Shown here one piece after another: positions 1 to 11,892 of a DNA stretch of 41,751 nucleotides. A model generated the notes under the pieces. The model searched no databases. It was not told where the DNA came from and saw nothing but the letters and a program-made list of their open reading frames with translations. The stretch comes from Methyloglobulus morosus KoM1 (GTDB lineage: Bacteria; Pseudomonadota; Gammaproteobacteria; Methylococcales; Methylomonadaceae). The stretch is taken from NCBI RefSeq assembly GCF_000496735.2, contig NZ_AYLO01000021.1:1-41751 (forward strand), in the 5' to 3' direction. The position numbers and the translations under genes are program-made. Numbering within the stretch: position 1 is the first letter of the stretch; each line of letters starts with the position of its first letter.

Positions 1-52
1 GTTGCCAGGCATGGAACCGGTTTGCCAGCCAGCCCGACACTATTAGAAATCT

Positions 53-718
53 GTGTACCCGACAGTGGGCTTTATTAATATAAGAAACTATTGGCATTGG
101 TATTACTTACTTTTGAAGGAAGATGCAGTCAATATCACCCGGCAAATGCAACGTATGAATTATTATCGAATGCAACGAAACCTTGCCATTAACGAGAAAA
201 AAGAAGTGCCAATCGTCCTTTTTTTTGGGCTATTGATAGCCGGTATCGCCATGTTTTCGCTAACTAACCACACGACAACCGGGCAAAGTTGGCAGTTGAT
301 TTTGTTGACCGTCTATTTTGGCATGATTGGCGCTGTCGTCAGTTTATTGCAACGCCTTGAGCAAGCCTCCAACACATCGACCAATTTTACCGACTCTGCG
401 ATTAATTCAACTGATATTGGCCACGGCATGTCGAAATCTTATATGATTTCCTTAGTGGTCAGTGGGGCTGTGTTTTCGGTGTTGGTCTATTTGCTGTCCC
501 GATCACAACTGGTCAACATTCTGGATTTGCTGCCGAAGCCGGATGTAAATGCAGAATGCAATATCAGTGCATCGCAAAACTTTATAGGGAAATTCCTGTG
601 CGCGCCTTATGATTCGGCACAGACGGCAAAACTTCTTATCCTTTGTTTTATATCTGGATTTGCTGAACGCTTTGTGCCCGACGTATTGGATAGCCTAATC
701 AGGCGGGCAAAAAATTAA
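53..718 (+). CDS. Hypothetical multi-spanning membrane protein
   Basis: A 221-codon reading frame starting at GTG 53, directly after an in-frame TAG at 44-46. I do not recognise a named family. Hydrophobic segments are visible near residues 52-68, 80-98, 130-150 and 190-205, suggesting about four membrane passes. A short polar loop rich in Ser/Thr/Asn lies between the second and third. The C-terminus (GFAERFVPDVLD) is of a type that recurs at the end of small bacterial membrane proteins of unknown role. The start is uncertain: GTG 65, TTG 113 and ATG 149, 158 and 173 are alternatives, and no good ribosome binding site is seen before GTG 53. The charged N-terminal stretch (residues 20-50) could be the end of a larger cytoplasmic part lost through a stop or frameshift upstream. 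Confidence 0.6.
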   Translation: MYPTVGFINIRNYWHWYYLLLKEDAVNITRQMQRMNYYRMQRNLAINEKKEVPIVLFFGLLIAGIAMFSLTNHTTTGQSWQLILLTVYFGMIGAVVSLLQRLEQASNTSTNFTDSAINSTDIGHGMSKSYMISLVVSGAVFSVLVYLLSRSQLVNILDLLPKPDVNAECNISASQNFIGKFLCAPYDSAQTAKLLILCFISGFAERFVPDVLDSLIRRAKN

Positions 719-947
719 TGCTTAAACTAATAATCCAAAGGTTAGGGTTCAATCCGAAAACAAACAATAAGTCGATGCGCATTAGGGAATTAAGTGTCAT
801 TTTCCAAATATCGTTCGTGGCACAAAGCTAAAATGCCTGTCTGCATGTTTATCCATCCACACAGTTTATTTAAATCCTGCACAAGAAGGCAATCTCTGGC
901 AAGCCAATTAATTCAGATCAAGTGCACCATTTCTCAAATATATTTTT

Positions 948-2441
948 CTATTTTAGTAAGTCTACCAGACGTGGCCTAAGCCTTGACCAAAATTCAGAGA
1001 ATGTGGCTTCCATTTTTTTCCTGACATAAACGGAACCGCCAAAAATTATCGTGCCAAGTAAAATAAGTGTGGGATGATCCCAGACCAGAAAGACCAATTT
1101 GTCCAGTAGGCCGTCGGGGGAAATCAGTATTTTCACGGTGCCATATAACTGTACATCGGGATTCGATATGTCCCACCTCACTAGCCACCACAATGTCAAA
1201 ACTGAATAGACAAAAAAAGTGTAATACAGGATACGGCGAGGTTGAAAATATTTTGATGTCCGATCTAAAAGTGTATTGGGTGCAATGGAATCATTGACTA
1301 AATCGACTATCTTTTGGGAGTTTTTGTGCTTGCCCTTGTCATCGACAACTTCAAAAGCCAAAGGAAGGTTGCCGGGCGCATAACCCAGTATTCCCTGGGA
1401 AATACGTTTGAAAACGCTCACATGAATTTTGGGGATCTTAATCGAGATCTGATGTCGGGTGTCATTACAAATCTTGGCGATGTCGCGCGGTTCGTACCGG
1501 TAATATACCCCCATGCCGGCACGGGAGTTATAAAGTTTATCAAAGACATATTTCCGGTCTTTAACGTATTGCACGTCGTTGGGGACAAATTCAAGTCCGG
1601 CGGCATGGGCTTTGCCCATCATCCAGTCGAGCGTCACTAGCGAAAGCCCTTGTTGCGGATAACCACCGCCTACATTGGCATGCACACCTGGGAACCAAAC
1701 CTGTTCGATACGGGGATCGTCCTCCCATAACAATGGGTGGAATATCTTGCGTTCGTCGTCAATTGAAAGGGCATGGCAGGCTTTTTTGACTTTAGGGTGA
1801 AGCGTACGATCCTGAAATTTAAACCTAAAGACAAATTTATCCAATAAATGTGTCGCAATCCCGTCAAAGGGTAAGCCGACAGCGGCGACGGTATCCCAAA
1901 CCCCAACAAATTCTATGGGCGGTTTAGTCTTGCAGAACTTAAGTTCATTGTCAGGTAGCCTGTACACCAGTTCATCGTAAACCCGTTTGATAATGGGTTC
2001 ATAATACGGTTCAAACACCGCCCTATTTTTAGAGCGATAATGTTTGAAACAGTGCCAAACAGCATTATCAAGTATCTCGTCATCAACGTAAGCGGTTTTG
2101 TCCAATATCCCCATTGAACCAATCAGGCCTGCCAGCCGCCTGATAGTGAACGCCCCTCGACTAAAGCCAAACATATAGATTTTGTCGTCCGGTTCATAGA
2201 CCTGCACCAATTCCTTGTACAATTGTCTGATATTTCGACTGAGGCCCCAACCAAAAACACCCCCCATCATTTTTAGCGGCTTAAATTCTTGTGTACCGAC
2301 ACCATCATCGTAAAAGGCAACTTGTTTGGGTTGTTCCAAATTAAAATCTATGGCCTCGTAAAGTTTATAGACATTGGTCCCCCTGTTTTTAATATTGGTG
2401 TTTCCTGTGCCATCGGAAAACAAGATAATATTTTTAGGCAT
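948..2441 (-). CDS. DUF2235 alpha/beta-hydrolase (phospholipase-like) with C-terminal membrane helices
   Basis: A 497-residue protein with the DUF2235 signature. The N-terminus contains FSDGTGNT. The nucleophile elbow GFSRGAF places the likely catalytic Ser at residue 94. A VWDTVAAVGLP segment and a GVHANVGGGYP segment supply the usual Asp and His of the family. Members include type VI secretion phospholipase effectors (Tle1) and many uncharacterised housekeeping hydrolases. Two hydrophobic segments near residues 408-425 and 448-472 suggest that the C-terminus is membrane anchored with the hydrolase in the cytoplasm. No vgrG, hcp or immunity-type gene is adjacent, so I do not call it a T6SS effector. 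The start ATG is preceded by a near-perfect ribosome binding site (AGGAGGG, 4 nt spacing), which fixes the N-terminus. Confidence 0.85.
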   Translation of the reverse strand: MPKNIILFSDGTGNTNIKNRGTNVYKLYEAIDFNLEQPKQVAFYDDGVGTQEFKPLKMMGGVFGWGLSRNIRQLYKELVQVYEPDDKIYMFGFSRGAFTIRRLAGLIGSMGILDKTAYVDDEILDNAVWHCFKHYRSKNRAVFEPYYEPIIKRVYDELVYRLPDNELKFCKTKPPIEFVGVWDTVAAVGLPFDGIATHLLDKFVFRFKFQDRTLHPKVKKACHALSIDDERKIFHPLLWEDDPRIEQVWFPGVHANVGGGYPQQGLSLVTLDWMMGKAHAAGLEFVPNDVQYVKDRKYVFDKLYNSRAGMGVYYRYEPRDIAKICNDTRHQISIKIPKIHVSVFKRISQGILGYAPGNLPLAFEVVDDKGKHKNSQKIVDLVNDSIAPNTLLDRTSKYFQPRRILYYTFFVYSVLTLWWLVRWDISNPDVQLYGTVKILISPDGLLDKLVFLVWDHPTLILLGTIIFGGSVYVRKKMEATFSEFWSRLRPRLVDLLK

Positions 2442-2542
2442 AAGCCCTCCTGGGTTATTTTAGGTATTATTATAGGGTTTCCAGGTATCGCTTCTCGGTA
2501 GGAAATAAATACAGGCTAAGTGTTCGACCTATCCTCATTATT

Positions 2543-4792
2543 TCAACCTTTCAATTTCATCCACCGCAGTCGACTGGCGTTAGTCACCACGGTTAATGAC
2601 GACATCGCCATGGCTGCCCCTGCGATCATGGGGTTGAGCAAGATGCCGAAAAATGGAAATAAAGCGCCAGCAGCGACGGGAATGCTGATAGTGTTGTAAA
2701 AGAATGCACCGAACAAGTTTTGTTTGATGTTTTTGACGGTCGCTTTGGATAAGGCGATGGCTTCGGGGACTTTCAGTAACGAGCCTTGCAAAATAACGAC
2801 ATCAGCGCTTTCAATCGCCACGTCCGTGCCTGTGCCGATTGCCATGCCGACATCGGCTTGCGCCAGTGCGGGGGCATCGTTGATACCGTCGCCGACCATG
2901 CCGACAATTTGTCCTTGCTGTTGCAATTCTTTGATGATGCTGGCCTTATCTTGGGGTAACACTTGGGCTTTGATTTCGGTAATGCCCGCTTGTTTGGCGA
3001 TGGCCTGTGCGGTGATTTCATTGTCGCCCGTCACCATAAGTACACGGACACCCAACTTTTGCAGTTGTTGTACGGCATGGAGGGAATCCTTTTTAATGGG
3101 GTCGGACACGGCAATGATTCCGGCAATCGTGTTGTCAACTGCCAGTAACATCGGCGTTTGGCCTAAAGCCGACAATTCTGACAGTTGTCCGTCGTATTTC
3201 TTGGCATTAAGGCCTTTCAGGCCCATGAGTGTGCGATTACCGAAATAAACCGATTTTCCATTGATGATGGCCTCTACGCCATGCCCGGCGATGGCCGCAA
3301 ATTTTTGCACTTTTTCCAGCTTGAGTTGCTGTTCTTTTGCCGCCGCCAGAATACTTGCCGCCAAAGGATGTTCAGAGCCTGCTTCAATGCTGGCTGCCAA
3401 GGCCAATACCGTATTGCCGTCGAATTTAGCCGTATGCCTTACCGTTGTAACGACAGGCTTGCCTTCGGTAATTGTTCCGGTTTTGTCGAGCACCACGCAA
3501 GTCAATTGTCCGGCTTTTTGCAAGGCATCGCCTTGGCGGATCAATATGCCCGATTGCGCGGCCCTGCCCACCGCAACCATCACGGAAATTGGCGTAGCCA
3601 ATCCCAAGGCGCAGGGGCAAGCAATCACCAACACGGTCATGGCGGTGACGAAGGCATAGCCCAGGGATGGTACGGGGCCAAAGTAATACCAAAGTGCAAA
3701 AGTCACGATGGCGATCAACACCACTATTGGCACAAATACGGCGGAGATTTTATCGACCAAGCGGGCAATTTCAGGTTTGCTGCTTTGCGCTTGCCTAACA
3801 CTTTTTATGATTTGCGCCAGCGCGGTATCCTTGCCGATACGGGTGGCGCTAAACAAGAATGTGCCGGTCAGGTTGATAGAACCGGCTACCACTTCGCTGT
3901 TGATCGTTTTCTCAATGGGTAAAGGTTCACCCGTCAACATGGATTCGTCGACCGTTGAATGTCCCTCAAACAGCACGCCGTCGACGGCTATTTTCTCACC
4001 CGGCCTAACCCGTAGCGTTTCGCCTAAACCGACATCCTCGATGGGAATGTCTTGTTCCTTGCCGTCCCGAACGACACGGGCGGTGCGCGGTTGCAAGCCG
4101 ATGAGTTTCCTGATCGCACCGGATGTTCGGCCTCTTGCCATTGTCTCCAAGCCTGTCCCCAGGTTGATGAACGCCAGGATGACGACTGCCGCTTCAAAAT
4201 AAGCGTGTTTTGCCAATGACGGCAGGATTCCATAAAAATCTATGACAATGCAGGAAAACAGCCAGGCCGCACCCGTGCCCAAGGCAATCAGGGTATCCAT
4301 ATTGGCCTGGCCTAAGCCCAGTGCCTTTGCGGCGCCCTGGTAAAAATGTAAGCCGGAATAGGCTAATATGCCCAGTGTTATAAGGGCAATCTCAGGCCAA
4401 ACCCAACGGCCCGTTTCTGACCCCATGTCGGGTAGCCAGTTTAAATGTTCCGCTGCCATGAGAAAAGCGCCGAATACACCAGCCACCGCTGCTTTTTTCA
4501 TCAAGGAACGGTAGCGTTGCCGTTCCAATGCTTCTTGCTCTTCGGGGTTTTCCAGGCCTTCCACGACTGCCGCATCATAACCTGCTGCAATGACGGCTTG
4601 TTTCAACAAGTCAGGATCGGCATTTCCCTTGACCATAGCGGAATGGTCGGCAAAGTTCACACTGACCGAAATTGTCCCCGGCACAGAGGCTAACGCACCT
4701 TCTACTGTGCTGACGCATCCCGCACAACTCATGCCCATGATGGATAAACGGGTTTCGGTTGTTGCTTCTTCAGCGACAGGTTTTGTGCTCAT
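2543..4792 (-). CDS. copA: Copper-translocating P1B-type ATPase CopA
   Basis: A 749-residue heavy-metal P-type ATPase that would export Cu(I) from the cytoplasm using ATP. In order it shows one N-terminal HMA domain with the metal-binding GMSCAGC (Cys23, Cys26), several membrane helices, the TGE-containing actuator loop ([10 protein letters not shown]), the intramembrane metal site CPC at residues 392-394, the phosphorylation motif DKTGT with Asp436, and the hinge motif GDGINDAP near the C-terminus. The CPC signature and the neighbouring CopZ-like chaperone (26 bases upstream, same strand) favour copper over zinc or cadmium. The length is typical for a one-HMA CopA. No CueR or CsoR regulator gene is next to it. 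Confidence 0.95.
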   Translation of the reverse strand: MSTKPVAEEATTETRLSIMGMSCAGCVSTVEGALASVPGTISVSVNFADHSAMVKGNADPDLLKQAVIAAGYDAAVVEGLENPEEQEALERQRYRSLMKKAAVAGVFGAFLMAAEHLNWLPDMGSETGRWVWPEIALITLGILAYSGLHFYQGAAKALGLGQANMDTLIALGTGAAWLFSCIVIDFYGILPSLAKHAYFEAAVVILAFINLGTGLETMARGRTSGAIRKLIGLQPRTARVVRDGKEQDIPIEDVGLGETLRVRPGEKIAVDGVLFEGHSTVDESMLTGEPLPIEKTINSEVVAGSINLTGTFLFSATRIGKDTALAQIIKSVRQAQSSKPEIARLVDKISAVFVPIVVLIAIVTFALWYYFGPVPSLGYAFVTAMTVLVIACPCALGLATPISVMVAVGRAAQSGILIRQGDALQKAGQLTCVVLDKTGTITEGKPVVTTVRHTAKFDGNTVLALAASIEAGSEHPLAASILAAAKEQQLKLEKVQKFAAIAGHGVEAIINGKSVYFGNRTLMGLKGLNAKKYDGQLSELSALGQTPMLLAVDNTIAGIIAVSDPIKKDSLHAVQQLQKLGVRVLMVTGDNEITAQAIAKQAGITEIKAQVLPQDKASIIKELQQQGQIVGMVGDGINDAPALAQADVGMAIGTGTDVAIESADVVILQGSLLKVPEAIALSKATVKNIKQNLFGAFFYNTISIPVAAGALFPFFGILLNPMIAGAAMAMSSLTVVTNASRLRWMKLKG

Positions 4793-4818
4793 GACAATGC
4801 CTTATGTGATTAAATCAG

Positions 4819-5049
4819 TCAAATATCTCCAACGACGGTATATCCTGCCTCAACAATTGCCTTTGCAATCGCAGTCAAGTCGGTTTTGTCCGGTTCGAAT
4901 TCGACGTTCACCTCTTTGTCTTTGCTCGATGCAATAGCCGATTTCACGCCCCCTATGGACATTAATTTTGTAGTGACATTGTTTTCACAGCCGCCACATT
5001 TCATGCCAGTTACCGTTAACGATGCTGATTCAATCATTTTCGTCTCCAT
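4819..5049 (-). CDS. Heavy-metal-associated (CopZ-like) copper chaperone
   Basis: A 76-residue single HMA domain with the metal-binding loop GMKCGGCENN, near residues 15-24, giving a CxxC pair. The ferredoxin-like beta-alpha-beta-beta-alpha-beta pattern covers the whole protein, so it is a free-standing metallochaperone. It would bind Cu(I) in the cytoplasm and hand it to the CopA encoded immediately downstream, with which it probably forms a two-gene operon (26 nt gap). The start ATG has a GGAGA site just upstream. A mercury or other metal role cannot be excluded from the motif alone, but the CopA partner makes copper the likely cargo. Confidence 0.88.
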   Translation of the reverse strand: METKMIESASLTVTGMKCGGCENNVTTKLMSIGGVKSAIASSKDKEVNVEFEPDKTDLTAIAKAIVEAGYTVVGDI

Positions 5050-5184
5050 AGTCGTATAATGCCATAGTTATATCACAACCAATAATTAGCGGATACTTGA
5101 TCGTAATCAAATTATAGGTGGGTTGTCATTGAACTAACCACTTTATTATTGCTACGATTGCCACTTGAACCGACCCTTAAAAAT

Positions 5185-6737
<1,553 letters not shown>

Positions 6738-6761
6738 CGCCTATCACTTAATATTGGTCAA

Positions 6762-6995
6762 TTAGATGCCTGTTTGTAACAAAGTCTGAGTAGTCCTTCG
6801 AGCTAGGTTTTCTTTTTCCCAGGCGGTTTTATTTTTTGGCTTAAGCGGAGAAAGTATCGGCATTACGTTGTCTAGGTATTCGATAGTATTGTTGGGCAGA
6901 AAAAGTTTGTAGGTTAAAATGCGACAATAAAACCATTTCGTAAGAGTTGGTTCCAAATTGCTAATGCCCAGTGCGGTGTAATAGAGGGGTTTCAA
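6762..6995 (-). CDS. Possible small hypothetical protein (doubtful)
   Basis: A 77-codon frame in the 265-base gap between hemF and the lipoprotein gene, opening with TTG and lacking a clear ribosome binding site. The composition is not absurd for a protein (aromatic-rich N-terminal half, basic C-terminus), but I recognise no family. It overlaps the place where the promoter of the downstream lipoprotein gene should be. It could equally be a gene remnant or chance. Confidence 0.15.
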   Translation of the reverse strand: MKPLYYTALGISNLEPTLTKWFYCRILTYKLFLPNNTIEYLDNVMPILSPLKPKNKTAWEKENLARRTTQTLLQTGI

Positions 6996-7002
6996 ATCAC
7001 GT

Positions 7003-7791
7003 ATGCAAAATATTCGCCTGGCATTTATTGTTTTTTTAATTTCCGCCCTTACCGCTTGCGCTAATTTTTATGACGGACAACCACCGGCACCTGTCTTTGG
7101 TGGAGAGACCGACGACCCTTACGCAAATGAGCCGTATGATAATGCGCAAAACGTACCCGATCAAGCTGCGCAACAACCCCCGAAAGTGCTTGAAACCAAG
7201 CCGTTAGAAGGCGGAAATAAGACGCCGGAGATGGTGGAAATTAATCCCAATTTGCCGCCCCCTGCAGACTTGGGCGGCGCACCGGAACAATCGGCGGGCA
7301 GCACCGATCCGTTTGGGATAGGGCAACCCTCCGAAGATCCGCAAATGCCGGAAACTGAGCCGCCCGCAGAGCAGCCCAAACCTAATGAAATTGTTCAACT
7401 AGTCGCGCCACCTGTCCCGGAAGCGCCCAAAGGACCGGCAGAGCTTGTGCCATTGGAAACTTTTGCCCCGCAGTCTCCTGCCGTAGGTTCACTGCTTCTG
7501 GCCGCCAATGAAAATAGTCAAGGCGGCAATCTCGATTCCGCCGTTTCGTCTATAGAACGCGCCATCCGTATCGAACCAAGGAATGCCGCCCTGTACTATA
7601 AGCTCGCCGTCTTGCGCTTAAAGCAATCCAAACCACGGCTTGCAGAAGATATTGCCCGAAAAGCGGCCTTATTGGCTGTGAATGATAATGCCTTGAAGAA
7701 ACACAGTTGGTTGTTGATAGCGAATGCAAGGGAATTGCAAAAGAATGTGGATGGCGCAAAAAAAGCAAAAGAGGAAGCGGATAAATACTAA
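7003..7791 (+). CDS. TPR-containing lipoprotein
   Basis: A 262-residue protein with a lipoprotein signal peptide: a basic start, a hydrophobic core, and the lipobox LTAC with Cys18 as the probable lipidated residue. Residues 20-160 form a proline-, glutamate- and glutamine-rich low-complexity linker. Residues 165-262 carry at least two tetratricopeptide-like helical repeats (the SLLLAANENSQGGNLDSAVS region, then LYYKLAVLRLKQSKPRLAEDIARKA). It is likely anchored in the outer membrane and acts as a protein-protein interaction platform. The BepA-like protease with its own TPR tail follows 87 bases downstream, so a shared role in envelope protein quality control is a reasonable inference. A GAGGGG sequence lies about 13 nt before the ATG. 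Confidence 0.8.
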   Translation: MQNIRLAFIVFLISALTACANFYDGQPPAPVFGGETDDPYANEPYDNAQNVPDQAAQQPPKVLETKPLEGGNKTPEMVEINPNLPPPADLGGAPEQSAGSTDPFGIGQPSEDPQMPETEPPAEQPKPNEIVQLVAPPVPEAPKGPAELVPLETFAPQSPAVGSLLLAANENSQGGNLDSAVSSIERAIRIEPRNAALYYKLAVLRLKQSKPRLAEDIARKAALLAVNDNALKKHSWLLIANARELQKNVDGAKKAKEEADKY

Positions 7792-7878
7792 AGGGTCAGG
7801 CTATCTATTACTAAGGTAGTCGCCATTAAGTGAGTTTGGATTCCTGGAACTTAGCATATCTCATTCAGTCCTATTGCA

Positions 7879-9336
7879 ATGAAATTGGTTTCTCGACATA
7901 CCTTGTTAGCGCTAATCCTGGCGTTATTTCCCGTTACCTATAAGGCTGAACCCAACACCAAGATCGAATTGCCGGATATGGGCGATTCTTCTGGCACGAT
8001 CATTTCGCCTGCAGAAGAAAAGGAATTGGGTGAAGCATTTTTCAGGAGCCTGCATTCCCAGGTTACCATCAACCAAGATGCGGAAATTCAAGAATACATC
8101 CAGTCTATAGGCCAAACACTGGTTGCTAACTGCGACAACCCCAGTTTGCCGTTCCATTTTTTTGTCGTGATGGAAAACGACATCAATGCGTTTGCGGGGC
8201 CTGGGGGGTATGTTGGCGTGAATTCGGGCTTGATCGTATTGACCGAAGCAGAAAGCGAGCTGGCTTCGGTGATGGCGCACGAAATCGCCCATGTCACGCA
8301 ACGGCACTTGTACCGTGCCGCAGAGGCGGCAGGCCGCCTTTCGGTTCCTACGATGGCGGCGACGCTGGCTGCGATATTGATAGGAACACAAGCGCCCGCA
8401 TTGGGGCAAGCGGCGATTATGGCGATTATGGGCAGCAGCGTGCAATTCCAAATCGATTTCACCCGAGAAAACGAAATGGAGGCCGACCGTGTCGGTATGC
8501 AGACCTTGCATGAATCCCGATTCGACCCGCGAAGCATGCCGACTTTTTTTGAACGCTTGCAACAATCTAGCCGCTATTACGGGCGGGACGTGCCAGAATT
8601 TTTGCGGACACATCCCGTTACGGCATCACGTATTTCAGACACCCGTGGACGTGCCGAGACTTATCCTTACAAGCAATATTCAGACACCTTGGGCTATCAG
8701 CTTACCAGGGCCAAACTCCAAGTCTTAGGTAGCAAAGATGACGCTGGAAGAGGCAGGGTATTTAAGTCCAGGTTATCACAAGGAACGACAGAGCAACGGA
8801 CCGTTGCGCGTTATGGGATGGGCTTGGTGGCGCTTAAAGCCCAACAATACAATGAGGCAGAGTCCATTTTTCAAGACTTGGTAAAACAATATCCAGGACA
8901 ATCACAGTATGCCACTGCACTGGCACGCACTGCGCTCGAATCCAAAAACTATCGTCTCGCGCTCGCCCGATACCAAAAATTAACAGAGCAGTTCCCGAGT
9001 AAGGAAGCCATCAAATTGGAATACATCACGACCTTGGTGCGGTCAGGTGAAGCTCAACTGGCTAAGAAAAATCTGGCGGCGTTATCTTATAAATCACAAA
9101 AACTTCCGGTTTATTATGAGTTGTTAGCGCAGGTTTATAGCGACTTACGGGAGCCTGCGGAATCGCACCGCTATCTAGCCGAATACTATTACGCAATGGG
9201 ACAAGTCCAGGATGCAGTCTTCCAAATCCGGTTGGCGCAGCAATCAAAAAAGCTGAATCCGCAGTTGGTGGCTATACTGAGAGAGAGGCATGATTTCTTT
9301 TTGAACGAACAGATTGAAGCCCGACGAAACCAGTAA
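7879..9336 (+). CDS. bepA: Periplasmic M48 metalloprotease with TPR domain, BepA-like
   Basis: A 485-residue protein, close to the length of E. coli BepA (YfgC). A signal peptide is seen at residues 1-23. The zinc site HEIAH lies at residues 134-138, the third ligand is in the downstream NEMEADRVG segment, and a LRTHPVTASRISD segment carries the His corresponding to the regulatory histidine switch of this family. The C-terminal third (from about residue 300) is helical with TPR repeats. BepA degrades or assists stalled outer-membrane proteins such as LptD at the BAM complex. The preceding gene encodes a TPR lipoprotein. The symbol is given by family resemblance; a paralogous M48 role (LoiP or YcaL type) is less likely because of the TPR tail. 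Confidence 0.87.
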   Translation: MKLVSRHTLLALILALFPVTYKAEPNTKIELPDMGDSSGTIISPAEEKELGEAFFRSLHSQVTINQDAEIQEYIQSIGQTLVANCDNPSLPFHFFVVMENDINAFAGPGGYVGVNSGLIVLTEAESELASVMAHEIAHVTQRHLYRAAEAAGRLSVPTMAATLAAILIGTQAPALGQAAIMAIMGSSVQFQIDFTRENEMEADRVGMQTLHESRFDPRSMPTFFERLQQSSRYYGRDVPEFLRTHPVTASRISDTRGRAETYPYKQYSDTLGYQLTRAKLQVLGSKDDAGRGRVFKSRLSQGTTEQRTVARYGMGLVALKAQQYNEAESIFQDLVKQYPGQSQYATALARTALESKNYRLALARYQKLTEQFPSKEAIKLEYITTLVRSGEAQLAKKNLAALSYKSQKLPVYYELLAQVYSDLREPAESHRYLAEYYYAMGQVQDAVFQIRLAQQSKKLNPQLVAILRERHDFFLNEQIEARRNQ

Positions 9337-9498
9337 TTTATCAAACGTGTTTATGAACCTGGGCTTAACGGGGAGCCGAATGCAGGTCAGTTTTTGCCTA
9401 CAATTTTAGGGGTGATTATTGGCATCAATTTGTAACTTACTGTAATAATAAGATATTTTTTATGGGAAAGTTAATTTTTTAAATTATTATTTTTTTTG

Positions 9499-9527
9499 TT
9501 GGACAAAGGCGTTTTTTTAGATATAGA
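9499..9527 (+). promoter_or_regulatory. Sigma70-type promoter
   Basis: A -35 box TTGGAC (9499-9504) and a -10 box TATAGA (9522-9527) are separated by exactly 17 bases, inside a very AT-rich tract. Transcription would begin at about 9534 and read into the structured region that ends at the terminator near 9697. Confidence 0.55.
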
Positions 9528-9533
9528 ATACGT

Positions 9534-9718
9534 CCAGCTTTTCGGAGCGGTGCTAGTTTAAACACTGGCATAGAGGGGGACATAGCCTTATAGGCTATTG
9601 AAATATAACAATAATAAAAAAGCAATTCTGCTTGAGTTAAGTTGTACAGAAGACACATTCGTACAGCGAGATAATAACAATAATAAGACTCAACATGCCC
9701 GCTTTAAGCGGGCTTTTT
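9534..9718 (+). ncRNA. Candidate structured small RNA, about 185 nt
   Basis: The interval runs from a good promoter to an intrinsic terminator and contains no convincing open frame. Visible hairpins are GCTAGT/ACTGGC with a 6-nt loop and ATAGCC/GGCTAT with a 5-nt loop, with an unpaired purine-rich GAGGGGGA between them, and then the terminator stem. The 13-base sequence ATAACAATAATAA occurs twice, at 9605-9617 and 9674-9686. It does not resemble 6S RNA, tmRNA, RNase P RNA or SRP RNA as I know them. It could also be the leader of a gene since lost. Confidence 0.35.
9697..9718 (+). terminator. Rho-independent terminator
   Basis: A perfect 6-bp GC-rich stem (GCCCGC/GCGGGC, 9697-9702 and 9708-9713) with a 5-nt loop, followed by TTTTT. 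It ends the candidate RNA that starts near 9534. Confidence 0.75.
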
Positions 9719-9777
9719 ATTGCCTCTGGGTTTTGCAGAAGCTCTGGGTTAAGTTATCTTTAGGTTGACAAAGCACC

Positions 9778-9996
9778 CTGGGCGTACCGCGAAACTACCC
9801 CCGCGCGGAAATCATCTCCAACGTTCGTCATCAGATTGTAGAAGGGCGGTTTTATCTCACCGGTAACACGCGCCCGTCGCTAAAGAGGCGCCATAACCTC
9901 GCGCGCTACGCCAAACCTGAAACGTGTTATGCATTCCAGGGAGGGGGTAAAATTAAATATTCCTATGTCTACTCAATCCCAATATGCCTGCAATAA
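9778..9996 (+). pseudogene. Start-less coding-like remnant, unknown family
   Basis: An open plus-strand frame of 72 codons ending in TAA at 9994-9996, preceded by an in-frame TGA and without any ATG, GTG or TTG at its head. Its base composition is much more GC-rich than the AT-rich flank on its left. The deduced peptide has a plausible protein-like pattern (segments RAEIISNVRHQIVEGRFYL and LKRRHNLARYAKPE). I cannot assign a family. It may be the internal piece of a degraded or laterally acquired gene, or chance. Confidence 0.25.
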
Positions 9997-10403
9997 TTTT
10001 ATGTTGCCCGGTTATCCAATCGGCATATGGTCAGAAAGCAGTATGGGTTCAGCGGATAACGAATTTATCTTTGCCTTGGTGCTCTCAGCTTGTTGGCATC
10101 GGTTAACCCGTAACCACAAAACGGTTTGCCGCTCCCAAATCTATTTGCGTTGATGGCATTGTCGATGCCCAATGTAAGTCAAGACAATTTGGTCGGTGTG
10201 CTTTGAGATTGGCAGGTTATCGCTTAAAGGTGGTGATTGCGCAGACCTTGTTGCTGACCGTATTTTTTGTCGCCTTTGCCCATGAAGGGCGTTCGGCTTC
10301 GGGCGGACGCCAACTCCGGTTTGTCGAGGTGCGTATGAATGAAATCGATTTATCCAGACCCTTTGTAAAGTGAGGGCGTATGTTTCTAAGTTTTGATTGA
10401 TCC

Positions 10404-10431
10404 TTGGTTGAGGAAAAGCAGTTTTTATGAT
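10404..10431 (+). promoter_or_regulatory. Possible promoter of the nqr operon
   Basis: TTGGTT (10404-10409) and TATGAT (10426-10431) are spaced by 16 bases, about 100 bases before nqrA. It is the best sigma70-like pair I see in the leader. The long untranslated leader that would result (about 95 nt) shows no recognisable riboswitch. Confidence 0.35.
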
Positions 10432-10497
10432 GTAATGTCGATGATTTAAACCATCGTAATTAATGCGTCTAACTACATCGTTGTAGCTTAGAAATGA

Positions 10498-11891
<1,394 letters not shown>

Positions 11892-11892
<1 letters not shown>

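Noticed and set aside
3185-3922. 245-codon plus-strand frame opposite copA
   Set aside because: A long antisense frame inside a gene with unmistakable P-type ATPase motifs; no independent support.
5050-5148. Copper-responsive operator (CueR or CsoR type) before the CopZ-like gene
   Set aside because: I looked for the usual inverted repeats and found none that fit well enough to report.
9929-10153. 74-codon plus-strand open frame in the gene-poor region
   Set aside because: It overlaps another open frame and shows no recognisable motif; the ATG has no suitable upstream site.
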